Source: CBDUBS01 sp965365445 (GTDB lineage: Bacteria > Bacteroidota > Rhodothermia > Rhodothermales > DASSAV01). Taken from it: a stretch of DNA of 27,007 nt. Under the pieces are notes generated by a model that worked only from the letters and a program-made list of their open reading frames with translations, was not told the origin of the DNA and ran no database searches. Position numbers and translations under genes: made by a program. Location: assembly GCA_965365445.1 (NCBI GenBank), contig CBDUBS010000034.1:1-27007 (forward strand), given 5' to 3'. This document shows, one piece after another, positions 8,389-15,408 of this stretch. Numbering within the stretch: the first letter of the stretch is position 1; the number at the start of each line of letters is the position of its first letter.

Positions 8389-9267
8389 ATGCCGAGTTCA
8401 TTTCAGCGATCCTCCCGCCATCCGAGGAACCCCGGCCGGAAGCACCGCCGCATCCGGGAGCGGCTCGGCGCGTACAACGCCGAGTTCCGGCCGTTCCGGC
8501 GGCGCATCCCGCGCTCGGCGGTGCCGTCGTTCTTTACCCTGATGAACCTGTTCTCCGGGTATGTTTCCATCATCCAGTCCATGGCCGGGCGTTTCGACGA
8601 GGCGGCCTGGCTCATCGTGCTGGCCTCCTTTTTCGATGTGCTCGACGGCATGATGGCCCGCCTCACCAAAACGAACAGCTTGTTCGGTGTCGAGCTCGAC
8701 TCGCTGAGCGACGTGGTTTCCTTCGGCGCAGCCCCGTCGTTTCTGGTATATACGTTCGGCCTGAACGAGTTCGGCATCCTCGGGCTGGTGGTTTCCTCTT
8801 TGCCCCTCATCTGCGGGGCCATGCGGCTGGCGCGGTTCAACACGTCGTTCGACGGGGAGAAGAAGGATTACTTCGTGGGCCTGCCCATACCGGGGATGGC
8901 TATCTCGCTCGTAGCCCTCATTCTCACGTTCGATCGGTCCATTCTGTTCGGCAGAATCAGCCTCAACAACATGGCGCTGCTTATCCCGGTCGTGATCGCG
9001 CTGTCCTTCCTTATGGTGGCCACGATCCCGTTCGACGCCATTCCCAAGCCTACCCCGCGCTACATCCGGCAGTATCCCCGCAAAACCCTGATCTACACGG
9101 TGGGGCTTGCGCTCATCATTGTATTCCAGCAGGTAGGTTTGCTGGTCACGCTGACCATTTACCTGCTGTACGGAGTAGGGCGTTCGGTTTACAACATCGT
9201 CCAGGCCGTTCTGAACTATCCACTGGACGACGGCAAAACCGAAGACGCTCCACCCGTTGCCAAATAA
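8389..9267 (+). CDS. pssA: CDP-diacylglycerol-serine O-phosphatidyltransferase
   Basis: Makes phosphatidylserine from CDP-diacylglycerol and serine, supplying substrate to the upstream Psd. The CDP-alcohol phosphotransferase signature is complete: D83 x2 D86 G87 x2 A90 R91 x8 G100 x3 D104 x3 D108. Several hydrophobic helices follow (about 117-135, 155-175, 185-205, 230-265), as expected for an integral membrane enzyme. The first 40 residues are strongly basic and presumably cytoplasmic. ATG 8389 was chosen because AAGGGG lies at 8378-8383 with good spacing; a GTG at 8371 would add six residues. The length of 292 is within the family range. It ends 31 bp before purS. Confidence 0.95.
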   Translation: MPSSFQRSSRHPRNPGRKHRRIRERLGAYNAEFRPFRRRIPRSAVPSFFTLMNLFSGYVSIIQSMAGRFDEAAWLIVLASFFDVLDGMMARLTKTNSLFGVELDSLSDVVSFGAAPSFLVYTFGLNEFGILGLVVSSLPLICGAMRLARFNTSFDGEKKDYFVGLPIPGMAISLVALILTFDRSILFGRISLNNMALLIPVVIALSFLMVATIPFDAIPKPTPRYIRQYPRKTLIYTVGLALIIVFQQVGLLVTLTIYLLYGVGRSVYNIVQAVLNYPLDDGKTEDAPPVAK

Positions 9268-9298
9268 CCACCCCGATCACCCGAATCCGTCATTCTCG

Positions 9299-9547
9299 AT
9301 GTTCAAAGCAACCGTTACCGTCTCGCTCCGGCCCTCCATACTCGACCCGCAGGGGAAAGCCATTCAACACGCTCTTTCGCACCTCGGCTTTCCCGATATC
9401 GACCGGGTGCGGGTCGGAAAACGAATCGACCTGTGGATCGAAACGGACGATGCGGACAGCGCCCGAAAAACGGCCGACGAGGCCGCCCGGAAGCTGCTGG
9501 CCAATGCGGTCATGGAGGACTTCGAGATCACGCTGGAGAAAGCCTAG
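9299..9547 (+). CDS. purS: Phosphoribosylformylglycinamidine synthase subunit PurS
   Basis: An 82-residue PurS, the small dimeric bridge between PurL and the glutaminase PurQ in the FGAM synthase step of purine synthesis. It starts with the family pattern MFKATVTVSLRPSILDPQG, followed by a central helix (KAIQHALSHLGF), VRVGKRIDL and the terminal strand EDFEITLEKA. ATG 9299 gives the expected N-terminus. It lies 31 bp after pssA and 19 bp before clpS, so it is probably part of the same transcript. No purL or purQ is in this window, so those partners are encoded elsewhere. Confidence 0.92.
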   Translation: MFKATVTVSLRPSILDPQGKAIQHALSHLGFPDIDRVRVGKRIDLWIETDDADSARKTADEAARKLLANAVMEDFEITLEKA

Positions 9548-9566
9548 GAACCACACGAAAGCGGCG

Positions 9567-9905
9567 ATGCGTACAGATTTTTTCCGGAACGGCTTCGGAC
9601 CTGCCAGGGGCGCCCGAGAGGCGCCGGCCTCACCCGATACCGAGGTTGCAGTCGATGAGGAGGTTGAAGAACGGCTCGATACCCCCTGGCGGGTCATCCT
9701 GTACAACGACGACATACACACGTTCGATGAAGTAATCCTGCAAATCGTAAAAGCCACCGGATGCGCCGCCGCCGACGCCGAACGGTACGCCTGGCAGGTT
9801 CATCTCGAAGGCAAGGCCGCCGTGTTCGAAGGCTCCTTCGAGGAATGCTTTCGCGTGCAGTCCGTCCTGCGGGAAATCCAGCTCGTCACCGAAATACAGG
9901 GGTAG
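9567..9905 (+). CDS. clpS: ATP-dependent Clp protease adaptor ClpS
   Basis: An N-degron adaptor that hands proteins with bulky hydrophobic N-termini to the ClpA (or ClpC) unfoldase. The 112 residues consist of a flexible N-terminal tail (1-37) and the ClpS fold: WRVILYNDDIHTFDEV with the pocket-forming NDD at 47-49, then QVHLEGKA with the conserved H79, and an ending strand VLREIQLVTEI. The acidic run VDEEVEER just before the fold is in the tail that docks to Clp. Start ATG 9567. No clpA is visible nearby. It is co-directional with purS (19-bp gap). Confidence 0.93.
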   Translation: MRTDFFRNGFGPARGAREAPASPDTEVAVDEEVEERLDTPWRVILYNDDIHTFDEVILQIVKATGCAAADAERYAWQVHLEGKAAVFEGSFEECFRVQSVLREIQLVTEIQG

Positions 9906-10071
9906 GGGCGTCAGGAAGAGTTCTGAAAGAATGCTCCGTTGCCTCCGAGGGGCCTTTTTACCGAACCGTTTCCAACTATTACAAGAAAAGAATGCGCCAG
10001 CGCGAGCCGTAGCCTATCTCATGAATATACCTGTTGCTAAACGCAACATGGATCAGGCAACGGAGGCCGGT

Positions 10072-10518
10072 ATGAATTATTCCGAAGTGCAAATCATCGG
10101 GGCCGTCATTCTCATTCTTGCGCTGGTTGGGCTGGGCATCTGGCTCGTAACGCGAAACCGCAGCGCAGCCGGGACGGACAGCCACCGGACGGTGGCGGAA
10201 CGGGAGGATGCCTTCCGCCGCGAGGTGGAAAGCCTGCGCGAGCAAAACCGCCTGCTTACCGAGCGACTCGACCGATACGACCGCTCGCATACGACCGACC
10301 GGGAGGAATGGCTGAAATTCCGGGAAACCGGTGAAGCACGGCTCGCCCGGGTGGACACGATGGAGCGGTTGAACAAGGAGTTGCAGGAGCAGATATTCGA
10401 GGTCAGGGAGACGCAGAAGGTGCTGATGCAGCGGGACGACCGCCACGAACGAACCGTACAGGAACTACAGGAGGAGATAGGACGCCTCAGAACCGGCACG
10501 GACCACCAGAAGGTCTGA
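10072..10518 (+). CDS. Membrane-anchored coiled-coil protein of unknown function
   Basis: A 148-residue protein with one transmembrane helix (about residues 8-26, IIGAVILILALVGLGIWLV) followed by a long charged heptad-rich region (about 40-145), predicted coiled coil. This is the layout of small scaffold or RmuC-like N-terminal proteins, but no nuclease or other catalytic domain is present. ATG 10072 is preferred because GGAGG lies at 10062-10066 with suitable spacing. In-frame ATGs at 10021 and 10048 would put a polar segment before the helix. It is the last gene of the psd-pssA-purS-clpS run, and a strong terminator starts 4 bp after its stop. Its function is not recognised. Confidence 0.7.
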   Translation: MNYSEVQIIGAVILILALVGLGIWLVTRNRSAAGTDSHRTVAEREDAFRREVESLREQNRLLTERLDRYDRSHTTDREEWLKFRETGEARLARVDTMERLNKELQEQIFEVRETQKVLMQRDDRHERTVQELQEEIGRLRTGTDHQKV

Positions 10519-10522
10519 CGGT

Positions 10523-10562
10523 ACGGGAAAGTCGTTCAGGGCGGCTTTCCCGTTTTTCTTTT
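10523..10562 (+). terminator. Rho-independent terminator
   Basis: A perfect 9-bp stem, ACGGGAAAG at 10523-10531 and CTTTCCCGT at 10545-10553, with a 13-base loop. It runs straight into a T-rich tract (TTTTTCTTTT, 10553-10562). It closes the phospholipid/purS/clpS transcription unit. Confidence 0.92.
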
Positions 10563-10679
10563 GCGGATGGGCTTCGCGCCCCCACTCCTTCAGGATGCGG
10601 ATCGGAGGCCGCTCCCGAGAGGGCGTGCATCCTTGCGGTTATGCGGTGAACGGCGGCCCGAACAGACGGACGGCTACCG

Positions 10680-10760
10680 ATATATCAGGAATAGTTATCC
10701 ACATAACTGTTTTTCCAGGTTATTTCTATATAAATTCTTCATCATGATTGTGTCTTTTCT
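10680..10760. promoter_or_regulatory. AT-rich spacer with DnaA box in a palindrome
   Basis: This stretch is clearly AT-rich against its GC-rich surroundings. It contains TTATCCACA (10695-10703), a perfect match to the DnaA-box consensus, inside the inverted repeat AGTTAT-CCAC-ATAACT (10693-10708). T-rich and TATATAA stretches follow. It could be a promoter/operator for the downstream small gene or a DnaA-binding site. No dnaA, dnaN, gidA or parA gene is here, and only one box is seen, so it is not called an origin. Confidence 0.4.
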
Positions 10761-10796
10761 GCGTGTCGCCCCGGAGGGGAGCTGCCCCGGGCGGAG

Positions 10797-11048
10797 ATGA
10801 CGCGTCCCGACCGGCCTTGCCGCCGCACCCGGATGGAATACGATACCCCGCTATCGGTTGAAGAAATAGCCGAACTGGCCGTACACCTGGAAATCATTAA
10901 CGATTATCTACAGGACCGGTCCACTACCTACCTGCGGTTCGAATACGAGACGGTGACGATGGAGAACGATCTGGCGGGGTACGTACTTCAGACGCTCATC
11001 GCCCGATTTCTGCATCAATCCGGGCAGGGTGTGGCCTGTTCTTCGTGA
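10797..11048 (+). CDS. Hypothetical acidic small protein
   Basis: An unrecognised frame of 83 residues from ATG 10797, or 71 residues from ATG 10833, where the sequence begins MEYDTPLSVEEIAELAVHL. The later start removes a basic, poorly structured leader, but the earlier one has GGAG just upstream. The body is acidic and helical, with conserved-looking hydrophobic spacing (IAELAVHLEIINDYL, LAGYVLQTLIARFL). No signal peptide or membrane segment. It follows the AT-rich DnaA-box spacer and precedes another unknown small gene in the same direction. Confidence 0.5.
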   Translation: MTRPDRPCRRTRMEYDTPLSVEEIAELAVHLEIINDYLQDRSTTYLRFEYETVTMENDLAGYVLQTLIARFLHQSGQGVACSS

Positions 11049-11139
11049 GGCCCGGGACCGAAGACAATTACAGGGTATTGCAGAACGTTCGCCAAACCGT
11101 CCGTGCTGTGCCGGCGCGGGCTCGTCGATAACCTGAAGC

Positions 11140-11442
11140 ATGGGAAGCGCCATGAACGACTCCATTCATTACGAGACGGGCGAAACCATTGTTTTCGATT
11201 ATACGGACGACCGCGAGCAGGTGATCTGGGGCAAGCCTTTCGGATTCGGGGACAGCATCGTGGTTCAGCTGAGGCAAAACGTCACGCTCGGTGATTTGCA
11301 TCGGAACATGGGCAAGGGGGGGCCGTGGGGCTGGGGAGCATTTACGACGGCATGGCTGGAATCCATTGCGGAGCGTATCCAGCAACTCGATGACGACGCC
11401 CTGCTGTATCATTCCAGACGGGCGGTTCATTCCGTTCCGTAA
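11140..11442 (+). CDS. Hypothetical small cytosolic protein
   Basis: An unrecognised frame of 100 residues from ATG 11140; a second ATG at 11152 gives 96. The N-terminal half is acidic and beta-like (IHYETGETIVFDYTDD), the middle is glycine/tryptophan-rich (GKGGPWGWGAF), and a helix follows (TTAWLESIAERIQQLDDDALLYH). No signal peptide, membrane segment or catalytic motif was recognised. It lies 91 bp after the preceding unknown gene and 92 bp before galM, all co-directional. The composition looks protein-like, so it is probably real. Confidence 0.5.
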   Translation: MGSAMNDSIHYETGETIVFDYTDDREQVIWGKPFGFGDSIVVQLRQNVTLGDLHRNMGKGGPWGWGAFTTAWLESIAERIQQLDDDALLYHSRRAVHSVP

Positions 11443-11534
11443 CGGATGCCTGCGGGCGCGGGTCTGGTTTTCGGGTTGTGGATGCAGTACTTTTTTGGGC
11501 ACTCCGTTCGGCTCACCAACCTGCACCCCCTATC

Positions 11535-12611
11535 ATGGCAACCCGCGCAGCATCTCCTACGATTACCCGCCGACCCTTCGGAAAGGTGGATGGAACCGAG
11601 GTGGAACGGTTCACGCTCGGCAGTCCGGCCGGCGTCACGGTGAGCATTCTATCCTACGGCGGCATCGTGCAGGAACTCTCCGTACCCGACCGATCCGGCC
11701 GCGCCGGAGACGTCGTGCTCGGCTACGACGACCTGGTATCGTATGTTCATAACAACGACCCGTACTTCGGCGCGATCATCGGGCGGTTCAGCAACCGCAT
11801 CGACAAGGGACGTTTTTCTCTGGATGGAACACGTTACCAGTTGCCCATAAACAACGAGCCGAACCACCTGCACGGCGGCGTCAAAGGGTTCGACAAGGTG
11901 GTGTGGGACGCCGAGCCGTTTACCGACGAGGAAGGGGCAGGGCTTCGGCTGCGTTACTTCAGTCCGGACGGCGAGGAAGGGTACCCCGGCGACCTGTCGG
12001 TGGAGGTGGTGTACACGCTCGCGGGGGACGGCCGGCTGCGCATCGACTACCGGGCCACGGCGGCCTCCCCGACGATACTGAACCTGACGAACCATTCGTA
12101 TTTCAACCTGGCCGGGGCGGGCGAAGGAAACATACTGGACCACGAGGTACAGCTTTTCGCGGACGCCTTTACCCCGATCAATACCGACCTGATTCCGACG
12201 GGTCAAATCCGCCCGGTAGACGGCAGCCCCCTCGATTTTCGCCAACCTCACCCGATAGGAGAGCGGATCGACGAGCCGGACGAGCAACTGGCGCTGGCCC
12301 GGGGGTACGATCATAACTTCGTGCTGGGTAGCGACGGTTCGTTGATACGGGCTGCGAGGGTGCGCCACGCGGCTACGGGGCGGGTGCTCGAAGTGTGGAC
12401 GACGCAGCCGGGCATCCAGTTGTATACGGGTAATTTTCTTACGGGCGCGCACATCGGGAAAGAGGGGAAAGTGTACCGGTTCCGGGACGGCTTCTGCCTG
12501 GAAACGCAACACTTCCCCGACTCACCGAACCACCAGGGATTCCCTTCGACCGTGCTGCGACCGGGCGAGGAATACCGTCATGCTGCCGAGTTCCGCTTTG
12601 CCGTCGAGTGA
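11535..12611 (+). CDS. galM: Aldose 1-epimerase (mutarotase)
   Basis: Interconverts alpha and beta anomers of glucose, galactose and related sugars. The 358 residues match the GalM family. The substrate arginine is in GRFSNRI (about R84). Catalytic histidines are H113 in NHLHGG and H187 in LTNHSYFNL, and the general base E323 is in CLETQHFPDSPN. No clear signal peptide is seen from ATG 11535, suggesting a cytoplasmic enzyme. It converges on the GH15 gene with a 34-bp overlap of coding ends. With GH15 and GH97 in the window, it fits processing of sugars released from alpha-glucosides, although the genes are not in one operon. Confidence 0.95.
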   Translation: MATRAASPTITRRPFGKVDGTEVERFTLGSPAGVTVSILSYGGIVQELSVPDRSGRAGDVVLGYDDLVSYVHNNDPYFGAIIGRFSNRIDKGRFSLDGTRYQLPINNEPNHLHGGVKGFDKVVWDAEPFTDEEGAGLRLRYFSPDGEEGYPGDLSVEVVYTLAGDGRLRIDYRATAASPTILNLTNHSYFNLAGAGEGNILDHEVQLFADAFTPINTDLIPTGQIRPVDGSPLDFRQPHPIGERIDEPDEQLALARGYDHNFVLGSDGSLIRAARVRHAATGRVLEVWTTQPGIQLYTGNFLTGAHIGKEGKVYRFRDGFCLETQHFPDSPNHQGFPSTVLRPGEEYRHAAEFRFAVE

Positions 12612-14458
12612 ACGGACAGGGGCGCTTCTCCCCTGCTTCGGGCGGCGAGCGTCGAGGCGGCGCTGATGAGGCCGAGGTGGCTGAACCCCTGGGGGAAGTT
12701 GCCCAGCAGGCCGCCCGTGACGCCGTCCACTTCTTCCGCCAGCAAGCCGACATCGTTGGCGAAGCCGAGCAGATGCTCGAACAGTTCGATAGCCCGGTCG
12801 GTTTCGCCGAGGACGGCGTAGTTTTCTACGAGCCAGAAGCTGCAAATGAGGAAAAACCCTTCTTCGCCGGGCAATCCGTCGTCCGTAAGGTAGCGTTTGA
12901 CCAGGCCGTCCTGCACCAGCCGGGTTTCGATTTCCCGGACGGTCGCCCGGACACGCGGGTCGTCCGGGGCTACGAAGCCTTCCAGCGGAAGCATCAGCCC
13001 GGCCGCGTCCACGGCCTGCCCGCCGAAGGATTGCACGAAGAAGCCCTTATCGGGGTGGACCCCTTCTTGCTCGATCCGGTGGCGGATTTGATTTTTCAGT
13101 GCTTTCCAGTGGGCCACGGGTGCGGGGAACCCGGTGGTCCGGGCCAGTTGAACGGCGCGGTCCACGGCCACCCAGCACATGACTTTCGAGTGGACGAAAT
13201 GGCGCGGAGCGCCGCGCACTTCCCACAGGCTGGAATCCGGGCGTGTCCAGTTTTTCTCGACGAACTCCACGATGCCGACCAGAAACTCCCAGAAACCCAA
13301 ATCGATGACGCCTCCGTACTTGTGGAACAACCACGCGAGGTCGAGCATTTCGCCCGGAATATCGAGCTGGAACTGTTTGGATGCCTCGTTGCCGATGCGA
13401 ACGGGCCGGGAGCCCCGGTAGCCGTCCATATGGTTCAGCCGCACTTCGGGGAGCAGGCGTTCCCCTCCGATGCCATACATGAGTTGCAGATCGTCGGCGC
13501 GGCCGGCCGTGGTGCGCCAGATGAACCGTCGGAAAGCGTCCGCTTCTTCCCGGTAGCCGAGGCCGAAAAGGGATTCCAGGATCCAGGCCGAGTCGCGGAG
13601 CCAGGTGTAGCGGTAGTCCCAGTTGCGCACCCCTCCGATCTCCTCCGGCAGTGACGTCGTGGGCGCGGCGATGATCGCGCCGGTATCCGAATGCGTGAGG
13701 CCTTTCAGCACGAGGGCGCTGCGTAATACCTGTTCGCGGTAAGGCCCTTCGTAGGCGCACCGGTTCGACCATTCCTCCCAGAATTCGCAGGTGTCCTCGA
13801 AACGGCGGTCGATCTCATCCCGCTCGAAGGTGCGCGGAGCCAGTTCGTGCGGCTGCGTGTAGGATACGATGAGGCGCCGCCGCTCTCCTTTTACGATGCG
13901 GGCAACCGAGATGCATTCGTGCCCCTGCGTGCGACGAATCGGCCATTCGGACTGGTAGATGAGGGCGTCGGGGCCGCCGAAGGTTACCGCCAGGCGTTCA
14001 TCCACGATCTCCACGCGCGGGATCGTCAGCCCGAAGTCGAAGCGCGGGGCGAACCGGACCTCCACGTCCACCTCGCCTTCCACACCCTCCACGATCCGGA
14101 TGATCTGGTCGTACTCGTGCGGGCGCACGGTTCCCGACCCGTCGGGGCGGCTGCGGCGCACCGGCAGCAGATCCGTGACCGTAATGGCCCCCGTCTCCGT
14201 TTCGAAGCGGGTAATGAGGATGTTGGTGCCCGGTTTATACTGCCGCGTGGACGCACTGATGCCACAGGGCGCCACCCGGAAGTACCCTCCCCGCTCCCAG
14301 TCCAGGATGCGGGAGAAAATCGGGTTGCCGTCGAAGCGCTGGATGCAGCACCAGTCGATAGACCCTTCCCGGCTTACGAGCGCCGAGGAATGGCAATCGC
14401 TCAGCAGCGCATAGGCCGATATGGGTGGATAGCGTTGTTCGTATGCCCGCTCGCCCAT
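12578..14458 (-). CDS. GH15 glucoamylase / trehalase-like glycoside hydrolase
   Basis: A 626-residue inverting alpha-glycosidase of the bacterial GH15 type. It has an N-terminal beta-sandwich (about 1-240, starting with the typical ISAYALLSDCHSSALVSREGSIDW) and an (alpha/alpha)6 barrel (about 245-600). Barrel motifs include GGVRNWDYRYTWLRDS (276-290), the general acid E413 in SLWEVRG, and the general base E533 in GEEGFFLICSFWLVEN. No signal peptide is seen, so it is probably cytoplasmic. Substrates in this group include maltooligosaccharides, isomalto-oligosaccharides and, in some actinobacteria, trehalose; the sequence does not decide. Its 3' end overlaps galM by 34 bp. Confidence 0.93.
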   Translation of the reverse strand: MGERAYEQRYPPISAYALLSDCHSSALVSREGSIDWCCIQRFDGNPIFSRILDWERGGYFRVAPCGISASTRQYKPGTNILITRFETETGAITVTDLLPVRRSRPDGSGTVRPHEYDQIIRIVEGVEGEVDVEVRFAPRFDFGLTIPRVEIVDERLAVTFGGPDALIYQSEWPIRRTQGHECISVARIVKGERRRLIVSYTQPHELAPRTFERDEIDRRFEDTCEFWEEWSNRCAYEGPYREQVLRSALVLKGLTHSDTGAIIAAPTTSLPEEIGGVRNWDYRYTWLRDSAWILESLFGLGYREEADAFRRFIWRTTAGRADDLQLMYGIGGERLLPEVRLNHMDGYRGSRPVRIGNEASKQFQLDIPGEMLDLAWLFHKYGGVIDLGFWEFLVGIVEFVEKNWTRPDSSLWEVRGAPRHFVHSKVMCWVAVDRAVQLARTTGFPAPVAHWKALKNQIRHRIEQEGVHPDKGFFVQSFGGQAVDAAGLMLPLEGFVAPDDPRVRATVREIETRLVQDGLVKRYLTDDGLPGEEGFFLICSFWLVENYAVLGETDRAIELFEHLLGFANDVGLLAEEVDGVTGGLLGNFPQGFSHLGLISAASTLAARSRGEAPLSVHSTAKRNSAA

Positions 14459-14568
14459 GCCAAATTATCCGGTAAAGAGGAGTGCCGATGCGCCGTGTAT
14501 ATTTCAGGGCCGATGACGCGAAACCCGTTTCCTTCGCCGCCTGAGCGATGTGCGCAGGGCCGGATCAC

Positions 14569-14621
14569 CCTCCTCCCGAGGGAGGAGGACCGGCGGCCGG
14601 ATCCCCGACCGGGTCGGGGAT
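14569..14621. repeat. Two adjacent palindromes, REP-like
   Basis: First palindrome: arms CCTCCTCCC (14569-14577) and GGGAGGAGG (14580-14588). Second: arms ATCCCCGAC (14601-14609) and GTCGGGGAT (14613-14621) with a 3-base loop. Both are perfect 9-bp inverted repeats. They lie in the spacer between the 5' end of the GH15 gene and the 3' end of the cupredoxin gene. The second has the ATCCCCGAC...GTCGGGGAT style of common bacterial intergenic repeats. No T-run follows, so these are not plain intrinsic terminators. Confidence 0.7.
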
Positions 14622-14676
14622 GACGTCGTATTTATGCTCGTAGTACAGGGAAGCGTCCCTGCCGGACCGTTTCTTC
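14590..14676 (+). repeat. Diverged intergenic repeat, copy A
   Basis: Aligns by eye with copy B at 19779-19869. The shared core is GTACAGGGAAGC (14643-14654), then TCC-TGCC and GTTTCT, with a further match upstream around CCGGCGG-CGGA-CCCCGA. The core folds into CAGGGA-AGCG-TCCCTG (14646-14661). It overlaps the second palindrome described for this spacer. Confidence 0.55.
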
Positions 14677-14681
14677 GTGCA

Positions 14682-15155
14682 TCAGGAAGCGACCAGGATG
14701 GTTCCCTTCATCATATTCATCCCGCAAATGAACTGGTACGGGCCGCCTTCCGTGGGTGTAAACTCGATGGCATAGGGTTCGTTGAGCGGCAGCTCGGTTT
14801 TTTCGACCCCGAAGTCGGGGATCTGCACCTGCCGGGCGCACTCCGAATCGACGGTGCGGGTGAACACGAGGCGGGCGGGCACACCGGGTTTGAGTTGAAT
14901 GACGGCAGGGGCGTACCCTTCCGACGTTACGGTAATTTCCACGGTTTGCACCCCGTCGGTTTCCGTTGCGTAGACCGGGTGATCGACGGCGAAGCCGGCC
15001 GGAGGGCCGCCCCCTACTTCGCCGGCTTCCGTCGAGTCCGTGTCTTTCGGACCGGAGGCGTAATCCACGGCGTCGTTCTCGCCGCCGCAGCCGCCCGCGA
15101 CAACCAGAAACAGGGCCAGTAAAGAAGACAGCAGGGCATTCGGGAGTCGTTTCAT
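14682..15155 (-). CDS. Cupredoxin-domain lipoprotein
   Basis: A 157-residue exported protein with a basic start, a hydrophobic segment (8-21) and a lipobox-like AGGC placing the lipidated cysteine at C23. A low-complexity Gly/Asp/Ser linker leads to a cupredoxin-like beta domain (about 70-157). The domain ends in YQFICGMNMMKGTILV, the CGM-x-M signature with C144, M146 and M148/149, and an earlier SECARQVQIPDFG supplies C106. Related domains bind copper in the periplasm or feed copper proteins, so copper handling is likely but inferred. It is divergent from glnS across a 253-bp spacer. A short palindrome, CCGTCC-GTC-GGACGG, lies 13 bp upstream of the start (15168-15182) and could be an operator. 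Confidence 0.8.
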   Translation of the reverse strand: MKRLPNALLSSLLALFLVVAGGCGGENDAVDYASGPKDTDSTEAGEVGGGPPAGFAVDHPVYATETDGVQTVEITVTSEGYAPAVIQLKPGVPARLVFTRTVDSECARQVQIPDFGVEKTELPLNEPYAIEFTPTEGGPYQFICGMNMMKGTILVAS

Positions 15156-15408
15156 CGTAAAATAACCGTCCGTCGGACGGCGGTTCGTTTTCAGGGCGCG
15201 GTTTATGATACGTGTACGTCGGCCGGGATGAAAGGGTCGGCGGCGGCTTTTACGGCATTGAAATAATTGCAGACAGGCCGACCGGAGTGAATACGGATTC
15301 CTTTCGGCCGCATTTCGACGTACTTTTGTTGGTTTAATCCTGTTCAGGATACCGAATTTTCGTACACCTATCGGCGGCGCAGCCGCCTGCTTTCATAGAC
15401 ACGACCTC
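15156..15408. promoter_or_regulatory. Divergent promoter region of cupredoxin gene and glnS
   Basis: This spacer between divergent genes must hold both promoters. The inverted repeat CCGTCC-GTC-GGACGG (15168-15182) is next to the cupredoxin start. An AT-richer stretch (15316-15345) lies before glnS. No promoter boxes could be assigned safely. Confidence 0.4.

Noticed and set aside
8337..9566. In-frame upstream extension of clpS (about 410 extra residues)
   Set aside because: It covers pssA and purS in another frame and lacks protein-like composition. ClpS has a natural ATG at 9567.
10680..10760. Chromosomal replication origin
   Set aside because: Only one DnaA box is seen and no origin-associated genes are in the window.
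15168..15182. Intrinsic terminator at CCGTCC-GTC-GGACGG
   Set aside because: It has no T-run on either strand and lies upstream of both divergent genes, so an operator is likelier.
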